64,000 bases of DNA from Glaesserella parasuis (GCF_002015085.1 NZ_MUXW01000003.1:62001-126000); one strand, 5' to 3'. Numbered from the stretch's first letter, positions 52,818 to 61,567 are shown. Notes: generated by a model not told the origin, from the letters alone. Program-made: numbers and translations.

Positions 52818-55001
52818 ATGGATTTTTCTTTATTACTTGACGGCTTAAATGATAAACAACGAGAAGCAGTGGCAGCCCCTATTGGCAACTATTTAGTTCT
52901 AGCAGGGGCTGGTAGTGGGAAAACCCGTGTACTTACCCACCGTATTGCGTGGTTAATTGGCGTTGAAAATATTGCTGAGTCCAATATTCTTGCTGTGACC
53001 TTCACTAATAAAGCCGCCACAGAAATGCGTCATCGTATTGAATATACCTTATCGCAATCTAGCGATCACCACTTATTCGGTATGTGGGTCGGTACATTCC
53101 ATAGCATTGCTAACCGCTTACTTCGCTCTCATTATCTTGATGCCAATCTGCCGCAAGATTTTCAGATTATGGACACTGAAGATCAGCAACGTTTGATTAA
53201 ACGCTTACTCAAATTGCATAACTTAGATGAGAAGCAGTTTCCACCTAAACAAGTGGCTTGGTTTATCAATGCTCAAAAAGATCAGGGCTTGAGAGCAAAA
53301 GATCTCAAACAATCTCACGATGATCCCCACTCACAACAACTCGTTAAATTCTATCAAATCTATCAAGAAGCTAGCGATCGCGCAGGCTTGCTGGACTTCG
53401 CTGAACTCTTAATCCGTGCTTATGAATTATTTAAGCATAACCCATTGATTTTACAACGTTATCAACAACGTTTTCAGCATATTCTGATCGATGAATTTCA
53501 GGATACCAATAACATTCAATACGATCTTATTCATTTATTGGCTGGAAAAACGGGCAAAGTAATGATCGTGGGTGACGACGACCAATCTATTTACGGCTGG
53601 CGTGGCGCTCAAGTGGAAAACATTCAACGCTTCTTAAATGATTATGACAACGCACAAACTATTCGCCTTGAACAAAATTACCGTTCAACAGGACATATTT
53701 TAAATTCGGCAAATGCTTTAATTTCAAACAATGACAATCGTTTAGGCAAAAATCTTTGGACAGATAAAGGTGACGGCGATCCCGTTGATATTTATTGTGC
53801 ATTCAATGAGTTAGATGAAGCTCGCTTTGTCGCTTCACAGATTAAGCAATGGAAAGAAGATGAAGGCGATTTTAATCAATGTGCTGTGCTTTATCGGGGT
53901 AATGCCCAATCTCGTGTTATCGAAGAAGCCCTAATTCAAGCCAATATCCCTTATCGAATTTATGGCGGAATGCGGTTCTTTGAACGCCAAGAGATCAAAG
54001 ATGCCCTAGCCTATTTACGCTTAATCGCTAATCGTCAAGATGATGCCGCTTTTGAACGTGTGGTAAATACACCGCCAAGAGCGATAGGCGATCGCACCCT
54101 AGATATTTTGCGCCAGCTTACCCGAACTCGCCAGATCACCTTATGGCAAGCAATCCAAGTGTCTGTTCAAGAAGAACATCTTTCAGGGCGTTCCGCTTCA
54201 GCCTTACTCCGCTTTGTTGAGCTAATTAACGCACTTGAACAAGAAACGGAAGAAATGCCATTGTTTGAACAAACGGATTTTGTGATTAAAAAATCTGGGC
54301 TTTATGAAATGTATAAGCAAGAAAAAGGGGAAAAAGGCGAAGTTCGTATTGAGAACTTGGAAGAGTTAGTGACCGCAACACGTCAATTTGTAAAACCAGA
54401 TGAATCAGAAGAGATGAGCGATCTCACCGCTTTCTTAACTCACGCTTCCCTTGAAGCTGGCGAAACACAGGCCTCACCACATCAAGATTATGTGGAATTA
54501 ATGACCTTACATTCAGCCAAAGGCTTAGAGTTTCCACGCGTGTTTATCGTTGGGGTTGAAGAAGGTATTTTCCCAAGTGGAATGAGCTTCGACGAAGGTC
54601 GTTTGCAAGAAGAACGTCGCTTGGCTTATGTCGGCATTACACGCGCGAAGAAAAAACTCACGATCAGCTATGCCGAAAGTCGCCGCTTGTATGGCAAAGA
54701 AGAACGCCATTTACCTTCACGTTTTATTGGCGAGCTACCCGATGAGCATATCCGAGAAGTCCGCTTGCGTGGAAGTATTAATCGCCCTGCCACTTTTGCA
54801 AAACCACAAGCTAATCCGACCGCTTGTTTACAAGAAGACAATAGTTGGAAAATGGGGCAAAAAGTTCGTCACGAGAAATTTGGGCAAGGAACAATTATCA
54901 ATGTAGAAGGCAGTGGCGATCATACTCGTCTGCAAATTGCCTTTGTACAGCAAGGGATTAAGTGGTTGATTGCAAAAGTAGCGAAGTTGGAAAAGATGTA
55001 A
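52818..55001 (+). CDS. uvrD: DNA helicase II
   Basis: 727 residues, superfamily 1 helicase acting in nucleotide excision and mismatch repair. Starts MDFSLLLDGLNDKQREAVAA; Walker A AGAGSGKTRVLTHRI (about 31-45), motif II DEFQDTN (about 221), motif III VGDDDQSIYGWRGA, motif V LMTLHSAKGLEF and motif VI YVGITRAKKKL. The C-terminal tudor-like tail (QKVRHEKFGQGTIINVEGSG) binds RNA polymerase in relatives. Length is near E. coli UvrD (720). Good ribosome binding site (GAGGCGGAG). Confidence 0.97.
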   Translation: MDFSLLLDGLNDKQREAVAAPIGNYLVLAGAGSGKTRVLTHRIAWLIGVENIAESNILAVTFTNKAATEMRHRIEYTLSQSSDHHLFGMWVGTFHSIANRLLRSHYLDANLPQDFQIMDTEDQQRLIKRLLKLHNLDEKQFPPKQVAWFINAQKDQGLRAKDLKQSHDDPHSQQLVKFYQIYQEASDRAGLLDFAELLIRAYELFKHNPLILQRYQQRFQHILIDEFQDTNNIQYDLIHLLAGKTGKVMIVGDDDQSIYGWRGAQVENIQRFLNDYDNAQTIRLEQNYRSTGHILNSANALISNNDNRLGKNLWTDKGDGDPVDIYCAFNELDEARFVASQIKQWKEDEGDFNQCAVLYRGNAQSRVIEEALIQANIPYRIYGGMRFFERQEIKDALAYLRLIANRQDDAAFERVVNTPPRAIGDRTLDILRQLTRTRQITLWQAIQVSVQEEHLSGRSASALLRFVELINALEQETEEMPLFEQTDFVIKKSGLYEMYKQEKGEKGEVRIENLEELVTATRQFVKPDESEEMSDLTAFLTHASLEAGETQASPHQDYVELMTLHSAKGLEFPRVFIVGVEEGIFPSGMSFDEGRLQEERRLAYVGITRAKKKLTISYAESRRLYGKEERHLPSRFIGELPDEHIREVRLRGSINRPATFAKPQANPTACLQEDNSWKMGQKVRHEKFGQGTIINVEGSGDHTRLQIAFVQQGIKWLIAKVAKLEKM

Positions 55002-55036
55002 AAAAAATCCCCAACCAAATGGCTGGGGATTTTTTA
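55002..55036. terminator. bidirectional terminator between uvrD and rplI
   Basis: AAAAAAATCCCCA...TGGGGATTTTTT hairpin; A-run and T-run on both sides let it stop both convergent units. Confidence 0.9.
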
Positions 55037-55049
55037 CTTTAATCGTAAA

Positions 55050-55499
55050 TTACTCAGAAACTACGTTGATAGTTACTACTGCATTTACTTCAGCGTGTAA
55101 GTGTAATTTCACTTCGTGTTCACCGATAGTGCGTAATGCACCTTCTGGTAAACGAACTTCTGATTTAGTTACTGCTACGCCTGCTGCTGATACTGCTTCA
55201 GCGATATCACGCGCACCAACAGAACCGAATAAACGACCGTCATCACCTGCTTTAGAAGTGACTACGATTGCTGCTAAGTTAGCGATTGCTGCTGCACGAG
55301 CTTGTGCTGCAGATAATGCTTCTGCTGCTTTCGCTTCTAATTCTGCACAACGTGCCTCAAAGTGAGCAATGTTTGCTGCAGTTGCCATAACTGCTTTACC
55401 TTGCGGGATTAAGTAGTTACGCGCAAAACCTGCTTTAACAGTTACTTGGTCACCAACAGTACCAAGTTGAGCAACTTTGTCTAATAAAATAACTTGCAT
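55050..55499 (-). CDS. rplI: 50S ribosomal protein L9
   Basis: 149 residues, the length of E. coli L9. MQVILLDKVAQLGTVGDQVT and KAGFARNYLIPQGKAV form the N-terminal rRNA-binding domain; a long helix (about 40-75) joins the C-terminal domain with DGRLFGSVGARDIAEAV. Last gene of the rpsF-priB-rpsR-rplI operon. Confidence 0.98.
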   Translation of the reverse strand: MQVILLDKVAQLGTVGDQVTVKAGFARNYLIPQGKAVMATAANIAHFEARCAELEAKAAEALSAAQARAAAIANLAAIVVTSKAGDDGRLFGSVGARDIAEAVSAAGVAVTKSEVRLPEGALRTIGEHEVKLHLHAEVNAVVTINVVSE

Positions 55500-55517
55500 T
55501 GTACTCTTCCTCTCTTA

Positions 55518-55745
55518 TTACTGATGATTGTCAGTGTATGGAAGTAACGCAAGGTAGCGAGCGCGTTTGATTGCACGAGCTAATTGACGTTGATACTTCG
55601 CACGAGTACCTGTGATACGGCTTGGAACAATTTTGCCGCTTTCTGAAATATAGTTCTTTAATGTAGCGATATCTTTGTAATCGATTTCAACAACATTTTC
55701 CGCTGTGAAACGGCAGAACTTACGACGACGGAAATAACGTGCCAT
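55518..55745 (-). CDS. rpsR: 30S ribosomal protein S18
   Basis: 75 residues, identical in size to E. coli S18. RRRKFCRFTAENVVEIDYKD and RITGTRAKYQRQLARAIKRA are diagnostic. It binds S6 in the 30S platform; the S6:S18 complex can also bind its own leader mRNA. Confidence 0.98.
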   Translation of the reverse strand: MARYFRRRKFCRFTAENVVEIDYKDIATLKNYISESGKIVPSRITGTRAKYQRQLARAIKRARYLALLPYTDNHQ

Positions 55746-55756
55746 TTTGGCTTCTC

Positions 55757-56083
55757 CTAATCTATAAATTCAATCTGTTCGGTGTGTAAGACTAGTTGAT
55801 TTAAATCGTTGTAGTCTTTGTGAGTATGGATAAACCCTTTTACTCGAACTTTCCCACCGACCTTCATTTGTTGGGTTATTAAACTAAATTGATTGCCTGC
55901 CAAAATCACTTGGATTTTGCACCACGCTTGGCGTTCTAAATTGACTTCTTTTTGTACTGAACGATGTTCTAAATAAAAAGAGTAAGTTGGAATACCTATC
56001 GGGCTTAGGCTTTGTTTAATCGTTGTTGCGATAGTACCACTTAAGATTAAACAGTTATCAATAGACGAATTACTCGTCTGCAT
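55757..56083 (-). CDS. priB: primosomal replication protein N
   Basis: 108 residues from the ATG at 56083. OB-fold single-stranded DNA-binding dimer that bridges PriA and DnaT at stalled forks. NCLILSGTIATTIKQSLSPI near the start and FSLITQQMKVGGKVRVKGFI near the end fit PriB. The start lies inside the last codons of rpsF (14 bp overlap), and the gene sits between rpsF and rpsR, which is diagnostic of priB in gammaproteobacteria. Confidence 0.95.
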   Translation of the reverse strand: MQTSNSSIDNCLILSGTIATTIKQSLSPIGIPTYSFYLEHRSVQKEVNLERQAWCKIQVILAGNQFSLITQQMKVGGKVRVKGFIHTHKDYNDLNQLVLHTEQIEFID

Positions 56084-56450
56084 CCTCAGCTTCAACTTCT
56101 TCTACTAAAGCTTCTGGAGCTTTACGCTCATCTTTTGCTTTAAGCATTGGTGATGCTTCTGTTACCGCTGCTTTAGTGTGTAACACTAAGCTACGAAGAA
56201 CTGCATCGTTGTAACGGAAGTTAGTTTCTAACTCATCGATTACGTTTTGTGGAGCTTCTACATTCATTAACACATAGTGTGCTTTGTGAAGTTTGTTGAT
56301 TGGGTATGCTAATTGACGACGACCCCAATCTTCTAAGCGATGAACTTGACCGCCTGCTTCTTTAACAGAAGCGGTATAACGCTCGATCATACCAGGTACT
56401 TGTTCGCTTTGGTCCGGGTGAACCATAAAAACGATTTCGTAGTGACGCAT
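56070..56450 (-). CDS. rpsF: 30S ribosomal protein S6
   Basis: 126 residues. MRHYEIVFMVHPDQSEQVPG and the acidic C-terminal tail (VEEVEAEDADE) match S6; E. coli S6 also has an acidic tail extended by glutamylation (no rimK seen here). First gene of the operon; a structured leader precedes it. Confidence 0.98.
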   Translation of the reverse strand: MRHYEIVFMVHPDQSEQVPGMIERYTASVKEAGGQVHRLEDWGRRQLAYPINKLHKAHYVLMNVEAPQNVIDELETNFRYNDAVLRSLVLHTKAAVTEASPMLKAKDERKAPEALVEEVEAEDADE

Positions 56451-56452
56451 TG

Positions 56453-56545
56453 TCGATCCTTACGGGTTAACAGCCTCCAAGGTTGCCAGTCACCAGCGTT
56501 GGAAGCAAGGATTAAAAACAGGTGTGACTGAAGCCGTGCATTATA
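56453..56545 (-). promoter_or_regulatory. rpsF promoter and structured 5' leader (possible S6:S18 site)
   Basis: On the minus strand TATAAT (56545-56540) is followed by about 80 bases of leader with two pairings: CAGTCAC/GTGACTG, and CTTCCAA with TTGGAGG (one G-U). These two are nested or alternative. rpsF leaders in bacteria often bind the S6:S18 complex for feedback. I did not identify the published core motif with certainty. Confidence 0.4.
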
Positions 56546-56841
56546 CGGATAAATAAAATTCGTACAAGTAAAAGTTAATCTGCATAGCAAAATTAGGCAT
56601 AAATCTATCCGCTTATGGTGGTTTTTAGCATTAGATGTTAAAAAATTTTTATCCTTTTTTAGTGCAGTAAAAATAGAATAAAAAACTAATTTATCTAAAA
56701 TATAAGAATAATATTCTTGTTATAGTGCTTTAATTGGCGCTTATAAGTGATTGTATAGATTTTAATACTAAAAATAGGGTTGTTTTATTGGTTTTGGCGT
56801 GTTAATTTACACTCTCTTTTCTTTCGGAAACCTTTGGATTT
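56546..56841. other. intergenic region upstream of the MHS transporter gene
   Basis: About 295 bp, very A+T-rich. It should contain the -35 of rpsF and the promoter of the transporter gene. No open frame, repeat family member or operator was recognised. Confidence 0.5.
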
Positions 56842-56847
56842 TTGACA

Positions 56848-58167
56848 ATGACAACTCATACTCTAAGAAATAATCCACGCAAAGTGGCGATTGCAGCAAT
56901 GATCGGGACTGCAATTGAATTTTTTGACTACTACATTTATGCGGCAGCAGCTGTATTAGTATTTAACACACAATTCTTTAACAGCGATGACCCTGTTTCA
57001 AATGAATTACTTTCCCTTTCTACATTAGCACTAGCATTCTTCGCTCGCCCAATCGGTTCGGCACTTTTCGGACACTTTGGGGACAAAATCGGACGTAAGA
57101 AAACCCTTGTTGCTTCATTATTATTAATGGGCGGTTCAACGGTTACTATCGGCTTATTACCAAACTATGAAAGCATTGGTATCTGGGCAACTATTTTGCT
57201 CTGCTTATGTCGTATCGGACAAGGTATCGGTTTAGGCGGTGAATGGGGTGGTGCAGCATTAGTGGCGACTGAAAATGCACCAGATGGTAAACGTGCTTGG
57301 TTCGGTACATTCCCACAATTAGGTGCGCCAATTGGCTTATTCTTAGCAAACGCCTCCTTCTTCTTAGTCAGCTACATTTTCGGTGCTGAAGCCTTAGTGG
57401 AATGGGCGTGGCGTATTCCGTTTGTTTCATCTATCGTGCTTGTTGCAGTAGGTTTATATGTACGTCTTAGCTTACACGAAAGCCACGTTTTCAGAGAAGC
57501 TGAAGCTCAAGGCAAAAAACACGCAGCACCTGTAAGCGAAGTATTTAAAGACCACTTAAAACCGTTGATCATTGGTACATTCATTATGACAGCGACCTAT
57601 GTGTTGTTCTACATTATGACTGCCTTTGCTCAAATTTACTCAAAAAGTGCACCAACGCTATCACCAGCAGGACACCCAATGGGCCTAGGTATTCCAGCTA
57701 ACACATTTACAGGATTACTCTTATTAAGTGCAATTGTATTTGGTATCTTCGTTAGCCTGTCAGGGATTTTTGCTGACAAAATCGGTCGCCGTAAATGGTT
57801 AATTTATGTGACAACAGGTATCGGCATTTTCGGTTTATTAATGCCTTTCTTCTTAGGAAACGGTACACCAATGACAGTCTTTGCGTTCTTAATCGTAGGT
57901 ATGGTCTTTATGGGTATGACATTCGGCCCAATGGCGGCATTATTACCAGAATTATTCCCAACTGAAGTACGTTACTCTGGCGCATCACTTGCCTATAACT
58001 TAGCATCTATTGTGGGGGCAACGGTTGCTGCAACTTTTGCAATTAAAATTAATGCAGCTTATGGCTTAATCGGCGTGGGGATTTACCTTGCAATTAATGC
58101 AGTTATCACATTGATTGCACTCTTTGCGTCAAAAGAAACGAAGAATTTGGATTTGACTGAAGTGTAA
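56848..58167 (+). CDS. MFS transporter, metabolite:H+ symporter (MHS) family
   Basis: 439 residues from the ATG at 56848 (a TTG two codons earlier is possible). Twelve membrane helices. IGTAIEFFDYYIYAAAAVLV, the loop motif GHFGDKIGRKKTL and RIGQGIGLGGEWGGAALVAT identify the MHS branch (ShiA, KgtP, ProP, YhjE relatives). It imports a carboxylate or compatible solute with protons, but the substrate cannot be inferred. A similar gene exists in H. influenzae. Monocistronic by position. Confidence 0.85.
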   Translation: MTTHTLRNNPRKVAIAAMIGTAIEFFDYYIYAAAAVLVFNTQFFNSDDPVSNELLSLSTLALAFFARPIGSALFGHFGDKIGRKKTLVASLLLMGGSTVTIGLLPNYESIGIWATILLCLCRIGQGIGLGGEWGGAALVATENAPDGKRAWFGTFPQLGAPIGLFLANASFFLVSYIFGAEALVEWAWRIPFVSSIVLVAVGLYVRLSLHESHVFREAEAQGKKHAAPVSEVFKDHLKPLIIGTFIMTATYVLFYIMTAFAQIYSKSAPTLSPAGHPMGLGIPANTFTGLLLLSAIVFGIFVSLSGIFADKIGRRKWLIYVTTGIGIFGLLMPFFLGNGTPMTVFAFLIVGMVFMGMTFGPMAALLPELFPTEVRYSGASLAYNLASIVGATVAATFAIKINAAYGLIGVGIYLAINAVITLIALFASKETKNLDLTEV

Positions 58168-58191
58168 ATGCTACGAATTGTAAGTTCATTT

Positions 58192-58974
58192 TTAAGTTTG
58201 AAAAATAGTATCCAAAAAGTGGCTTAATCTAAACCATAACCTATTCAATTTCTCTATTTCAGGCTGATATTCCACCATTTTGGCGACACAAGCGGTGGGG
58301 TCGAAGCCTGATTTTGCAAAATAGCGAGCCAAGAAAAACGCCTTTTGTTCCGCAGACAGCGGATTGTAATGAAACAGCAAGGCTAATTCTAAAGCAGGAT
58401 CGGAGATCGCCGCATATTCCCAATCAATCAAAAAGAGTTTTTCATCTTGTTCGACTAAATTTGCAAGATGAATGTCGTGATGGCAAATGGTTTGTTTATA
58501 AGGACTAATCTGTTTAAACGGAGGCGTGAAATTGAGACTGTTTTGCATTTTAAGCGGTAAGTTTTGCCATAAAAATTGACAACGTTCGGCAAGATTTAAT
58601 CTTGTTAAATTTTGCGTAGAACGTACCGCTTGCCAATCAAAGCGATGTAAGCTGGCTAATTGGTCAGCTAATTTAGCGAGTAAAGGTTGGCTAAAATGGC
58701 TAGGGGTTTGCCCATTAATCCACGCTAATAAAGCAGAGGTTTCATTAGCATAAATGATCTTAGGAGCGAAGCCGAGTGGCTCAATCAAACGCAAAAAAGC
58801 CACTTCTTGTTGGTAATCAATGCCATAATCAGTGGATTGTTGGGTCTGGGAACGTAAAACATAACGTTCGCCATTGGCTAATTCGACCAAATGGCTACAG
58901 GCGGTCAGCCCTGCTAATTTTGTGACAGAACTGACCGCTTGTTGTTGCTGTTGTTCAAGCCATTGAAGTGCCAT
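58192..58974 (-). CDS. thiK: thiamine kinase-like aminoglycoside phosphotransferase-fold protein
   Basis: 260 residues, choline/aminoglycoside kinase fold. Brenner motif TICHHDIHLANLVE (catalytic Asp at about 165) and metal site LFLIDWEYAAISDPALELAL (about 178-197). E. coli ThiK (YcfN) phosphorylates thiamine for salvage and lies in the order hinT-ycfL-lpoB-thiK; here hinT-ycfL-thiK is kept without lpoB, which supports the name. Licensing choline kinases (LicA) are another possibility but usually carry tetranucleotide repeats, absent here. The start overlaps the ycfL stop by one base. Confidence 0.75.
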   Translation of the reverse strand: MALQWLEQQQQQAVSSVTKLAGLTACSHLVELANGERYVLRSQTQQSTDYGIDYQQEVAFLRLIEPLGFAPKIIYANETSALLAWINGQTPSHFSQPLLAKLADQLASLHRFDWQAVRSTQNLTRLNLAERCQFLWQNLPLKMQNSLNFTPPFKQISPYKQTICHHDIHLANLVEQDEKLFLIDWEYAAISDPALELALLFHYNPLSAEQKAFFLARYFAKSGFDPTACVAKMVEYQPEIEKLNRLWFRLSHFLDTIFQT

Positions 58975-59342
58975 TATCGCTGAAAACGTAAGTAAAAACG
59001 GCAGTTTTCACTTTCAGGGGTTGGCTTGTCTAAAGCAATCTCTTGGCGTTGTTTAGGTTCAAGGAACAAATGTTGCCAAGACGATGTTGCTTCACCCTTT
59101 AAGGTTTGCGTCACCCCTGTTTTGTCGTACCAAAACAGTTTATGGCTTAAATGCAGAGGGTGTTCACTTTTATTAAACACCACAAGTTCATCCGATTTTG
59201 CCACAACGTCCGTTATCTCTGCGACATTGGCTTCGATATTAACAATCGGCGTTGTGCCTGATGGCAGATAGCTAGGCGGATTTGACCCACAAGCGGTCAG
59301 AAATACGCTCAATAGTGCAACAAGAGAAAAAGTGTGCTTCAT
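58974..59342 (-). CDS. ycfL: YcfL-family lipoprotein (DUF1425)
   Basis: 122 residues. Lipoprotein signal MKHTFSLVALLSVFLTACGS with lipobox LTAC, then an Ig-like beta-sandwich of the YcfL family (VVFNKSEHPLHLSHKLFWYD, SSWQHLFLEPKQRQEIAL). Function unknown; in E. coli the gene lies next to lpoB, which activates PBP1B. One base separates it from hinT, and it overlaps thiK by one base. Confidence 0.85.
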   Translation of the reverse strand: MKHTFSLVALLSVFLTACGSNPPSYLPSGTTPIVNIEANVAEITDVVAKSDELVVFNKSEHPLHLSHKLFWYDKTGVTQTLKGEATSSWQHLFLEPKQRQEIALDKPTPESENCRFYLRFQR

Positions 59343-59343
59343 C

Positions 59344-59703
59344 TTATTTCGCCAACATTTTACCTAACAGCTCACCGCCAACAAGGTGCATATGGATATG
59401 GGATACTTCTTGTCCACCGTGTTTATTACAGTTCATGATCAAGCGATAGCCGTCTTCCGCAATGCCTTCTTCTTTGGCAATTTTCGCAGCAACGGTAAAT
59501 AAACGCCCAAGTGCTTGTTCATCTTCCGCAGTAACGTGATTAACCGTTGGAATAAATTTGTTTGGAATAATTAAAATGTGGGTTTTCGCCTGTGGGGCAA
59601 TATCACGGAATGCAGTGACAAGCTCATCTTGATACACGATTGCCGCAGGGATTTCTTTACGGATGATTTTGCTGAAAATAGTTTCTTCGTAGTTGGTTAG
59701 CAT
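59344..59703 (-). CDS. hinT: HIT-family purine nucleoside phosphoramidase
   Basis: 119 residues. Hydrolyses adenosine 5'-monophosphoramidates and aminoacyl-AMP. The histidine triad is SHIHMHLVGG near residue 103, with the N-terminal ETIFSKIIRKEIPAAIVYQD and ILIIPNKFIPTV. Size equals E. coli HinT (119). First gene of hinT-ycfL-thiK, tightly packed. Confidence 0.95.
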   Translation of the reverse strand: MLTNYEETIFSKIIRKEIPAAIVYQDELVTAFRDIAPQAKTHILIIPNKFIPTVNHVTAEDEQALGRLFTVAAKIAKEEGIAEDGYRLIMNCNKHGGQEVSHIHMHLVGGELLGKMLAK

Positions 59704-59802
59704 AATGTTTCCTTATATCAGTGTTGTAAGCGGTAGGATTGTCTAACTTTTTTGAGCAATTTGCAAAAATTTCTGCAAATTTGACCGCTTTTATTTCATT
59801 TA

Positions 59803-59926
59803 GGGGCTGTATTAGATTATCAAGTATGTTAGTCTATAAAAATGAAAATAACTAATTGTAAATTAAAGAAATCTACACAAAAAAAGCTCCTTGAATTTTT
59901 TGTATTAGAAGTCACAGCTCGTTCGA
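59803..59926 (+). mobile_element. IS1016-type insertion sequence remnant, 5' end of transposase
   Basis: Terminal repeat GGGGCTGTATTAGATTA at 59803, identical to that at 1025. From the ATG at 59842 the frame reads MKITNCKLKKSTQKKLLEFF and then VLEVTARS, which I recognise as the start of IS1016-like transposases. After ARS the family sequence ends and the GCATAGTAGACAAAA repeat follows. The remaining transposase and the other end are lost. Confidence 0.8.
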
Positions 59927-59934
59927 AAATAAAC

Positions 59935-59961
59935 ATTAGCAACAATTTTGTCTACTATGCC
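59935..59961 (-). repeat. GCATAGTAGACAAAA repeat, half copy
   Basis: On the minus strand GGCATAGTAGACAAAATTGTTGCTAAT (27 bases from 59961 down, given as two parts GGCATAGTAGACAAAA and TTGTTGCTAAT) parallels the left arm at 1173 and 30215. No mirrored arm is close. It directly follows the IS1016 remnant. Confidence 0.6.
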
Positions 59962-60114
59962 CCTTTTTATGCCTTAAATAATAGAAATAGTATTTTCTAT
60001 CTCTTGTAAAGTCCAATCATTCAGATTCTTCAATGTAATACAGGGCAAGATCACATCTTTCTCAAATTTATGATCTAATACACCTTAATTATCCATATCA
60101 AATCAGGTTGTAAA

Positions 60115-60838
60115 ATGAGCGTTTTTCGTTTTTTTGAAAATTTATCCGACCCACGAGCCTATAATCAAAAACACCACTTTTTAGACATCGTTTTTCTCGT
60201 CGTCAGTGCCGTGATTTCGGGGGCAAACAGCTGGACTGAAATCAAACTTTTTGGCGAATTACATTTGGATTGGTTGCGAAAATATCGTCCTTTTGAGTGT
60301 GGTATTCCTGTCGATGATACTATCGCTCGTGTAATAAAACGCATTAAATGCTTGAGACGTTTGAGGAGGTAAATGCGGAACGTCGTCGAATTGATGAGCG
60401 TTACTACCGCAAGCTGAAAGTGAGTGATTGGCTGAGCAAAGCGGAGGAATGGAAGGGGATAAAATCGGTGTTGGAGGTGTGTCGCAAGCGGTCAGATAAT
60501 GACAAAGAATCGCAAGAAAAAGTCTTTTATATCAGTAGCTTGGATGTTGATATTCAAATATTGACGAAGTACGTGCTAAGGCATTGGGAAGTGGAAAACA
60601 AAGCCCATTGGGTGCTAGATGTGGTCTATAAAGAAGACGAATGTGCTGTGACCGATGAATGGGGTGCGGAAAATCTGGCAATCTTGCGTCGATTAGCGTT
60701 GAACTTGGCTCGATTACACCCGAAAAAGCAGAGTATGAAAGGGAAATTGACCGCTGCTGGTTGGTCAGATGAATTTCGAGATGAGCTGTTGCTCGGCGTG
60801 TAGGTTGAAAAATGGACAACATATGCGGTTGCCCTGGA
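60115..60838 (+). mobile_element. ISAs1-family transposase remnant with internal deletion
   Basis: The first frame (60115-60372) begins MSVFRFFENLSDPRAYNQKH and has HHFLDIVFLVVSAVISGANS, the N-terminus of ISAs1-type transposases. The second frame (60348-60803) has HWEVENKAHWVLDVVYKEDE and LAILRRLALNLARL, the C-terminus. They meet near 60345, where roughly 150 central residues, including catalytic Asp residues, are missing and the frame shifts. TGCGGTTGCCCTGG at about 60825-60838 looks like the right terminal repeat of the family. The left end is not evident. Inactive. Confidence 0.8.
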
Positions 60839-60933
60839 GGAAATTTCAAAATGTGAACGAAATAGTCGCGTTATTTTTCGTGATATGGTATTGGCACTAC
60901 AAAGGGCACACTATAAATGCCCGAAAATAATCA

Positions 60934-60957
60934 TAGGAACGCCACGCTTGGCGTTCC
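60934..60957 (-). terminator. terminator of nfuA
   Basis: AGGAACGCC-ACGCTT-GGCGTTCCT, perfect 9-bp stem, 29 bp past the nfuA stop; A+T-rich sequence follows on the minus strand. Confidence 0.7.
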
Positions 60958-60985
60958 TAGTTATCGCTTGAGTTAGGTTGTTTTG

Positions 60986-61567
60986 CTAATAATAAGAATG
61001 TTCACCGTGTTGATGTTCAGTCACATCTTTCACGCCAACTAATTCTTCTGGGAAAAGAGCAAGCAACTGTTTTTCAATGCCTTCTTTTAAGGTAACATCT
61101 ACCATTGAACAGCCGTTACAACCACCGCCAAATTGCAATACTGCATATTTATCTTCAGTGACTTCAATTAAGGTTACACGTCCGCCGTGGCTTGCCAGTT
61201 GTGGATTGATTTGGGTCTGAATCACATAGTCTAAGCGCTCAATAAAAGGTGCGTCATCTGCCACTTTTTTCATTTTGGCATTTGGGGCTTTTAAAGTGAG
61301 CTGTGAACCCATTGGATCGGTAACATAGTCAATTTCGGCATCTTCAAGGAAAGGAAGGCTGATTTCGTCAATAAATGCAGAAAATTGTTCAAATTTGATT
61401 TCAGTATCCGTTTCTTCTACGGCATTAACAGGGCAGTAAGATACACCACATTCAGCACTTGGTGTGCCAGGATTAACCACAAAAATGCGGATATTTGTGC
61501 CTTCTTCTTGTTGATCAAGTAATTTGCGGAAGTGGTTTTGTGCAACGTCTGAGATTGTAATGTTCAT
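60986..61567 (-). CDS. nfuA: Fe-S biogenesis protein NfuA
   Basis: 193 residues from the ATG at 61567, where the family begins (NITISDVAQNHFRKLLDQQE); four upstream codons are possible but unsupported. N-terminal degenerate A-type domain and C-terminal Nfu domain with CNGCSM (Cys-x-x-Cys, about 153) that holds a 4Fe-4S cluster for delivery. It helps repair and build Fe-S proteins under oxidative stress or iron limitation. Length is that of E. coli NfuA (191). comF/gntX, the usual neighbour, is absent. Confidence 0.95.
   Translation of the reverse strand: MNITISDVAQNHFRKLLDQQEEGTNIRIFVVNPGTPSAECGVSYCPVNAVEETDTEIKFEQFSAFIDEISLPFLEDAEIDYVTDPMGSQLTLKAPNAKMKKVADDAPFIERLDYVIQTQINPQLASHGGRVTLIEVTEDKYAVLQFGGGCNGCSMVDVTLKEGIEKQLLALFPEELVGVKDVTEHQHGEHSYY

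Noticed and set aside
58192..58974. LicA-type phase-variable choline kinase
   Set aside because: The fold is shared, but there are no tetranucleotide repeats at the start and the neighbours match hinT-ycfL-thiK.
59842..60008. Short open frame MKITNCKL...
   Set aside because: Only its first 28 or so codons are IS1016-like; the rest is read-through into repeat DNA, so it is not a gene.
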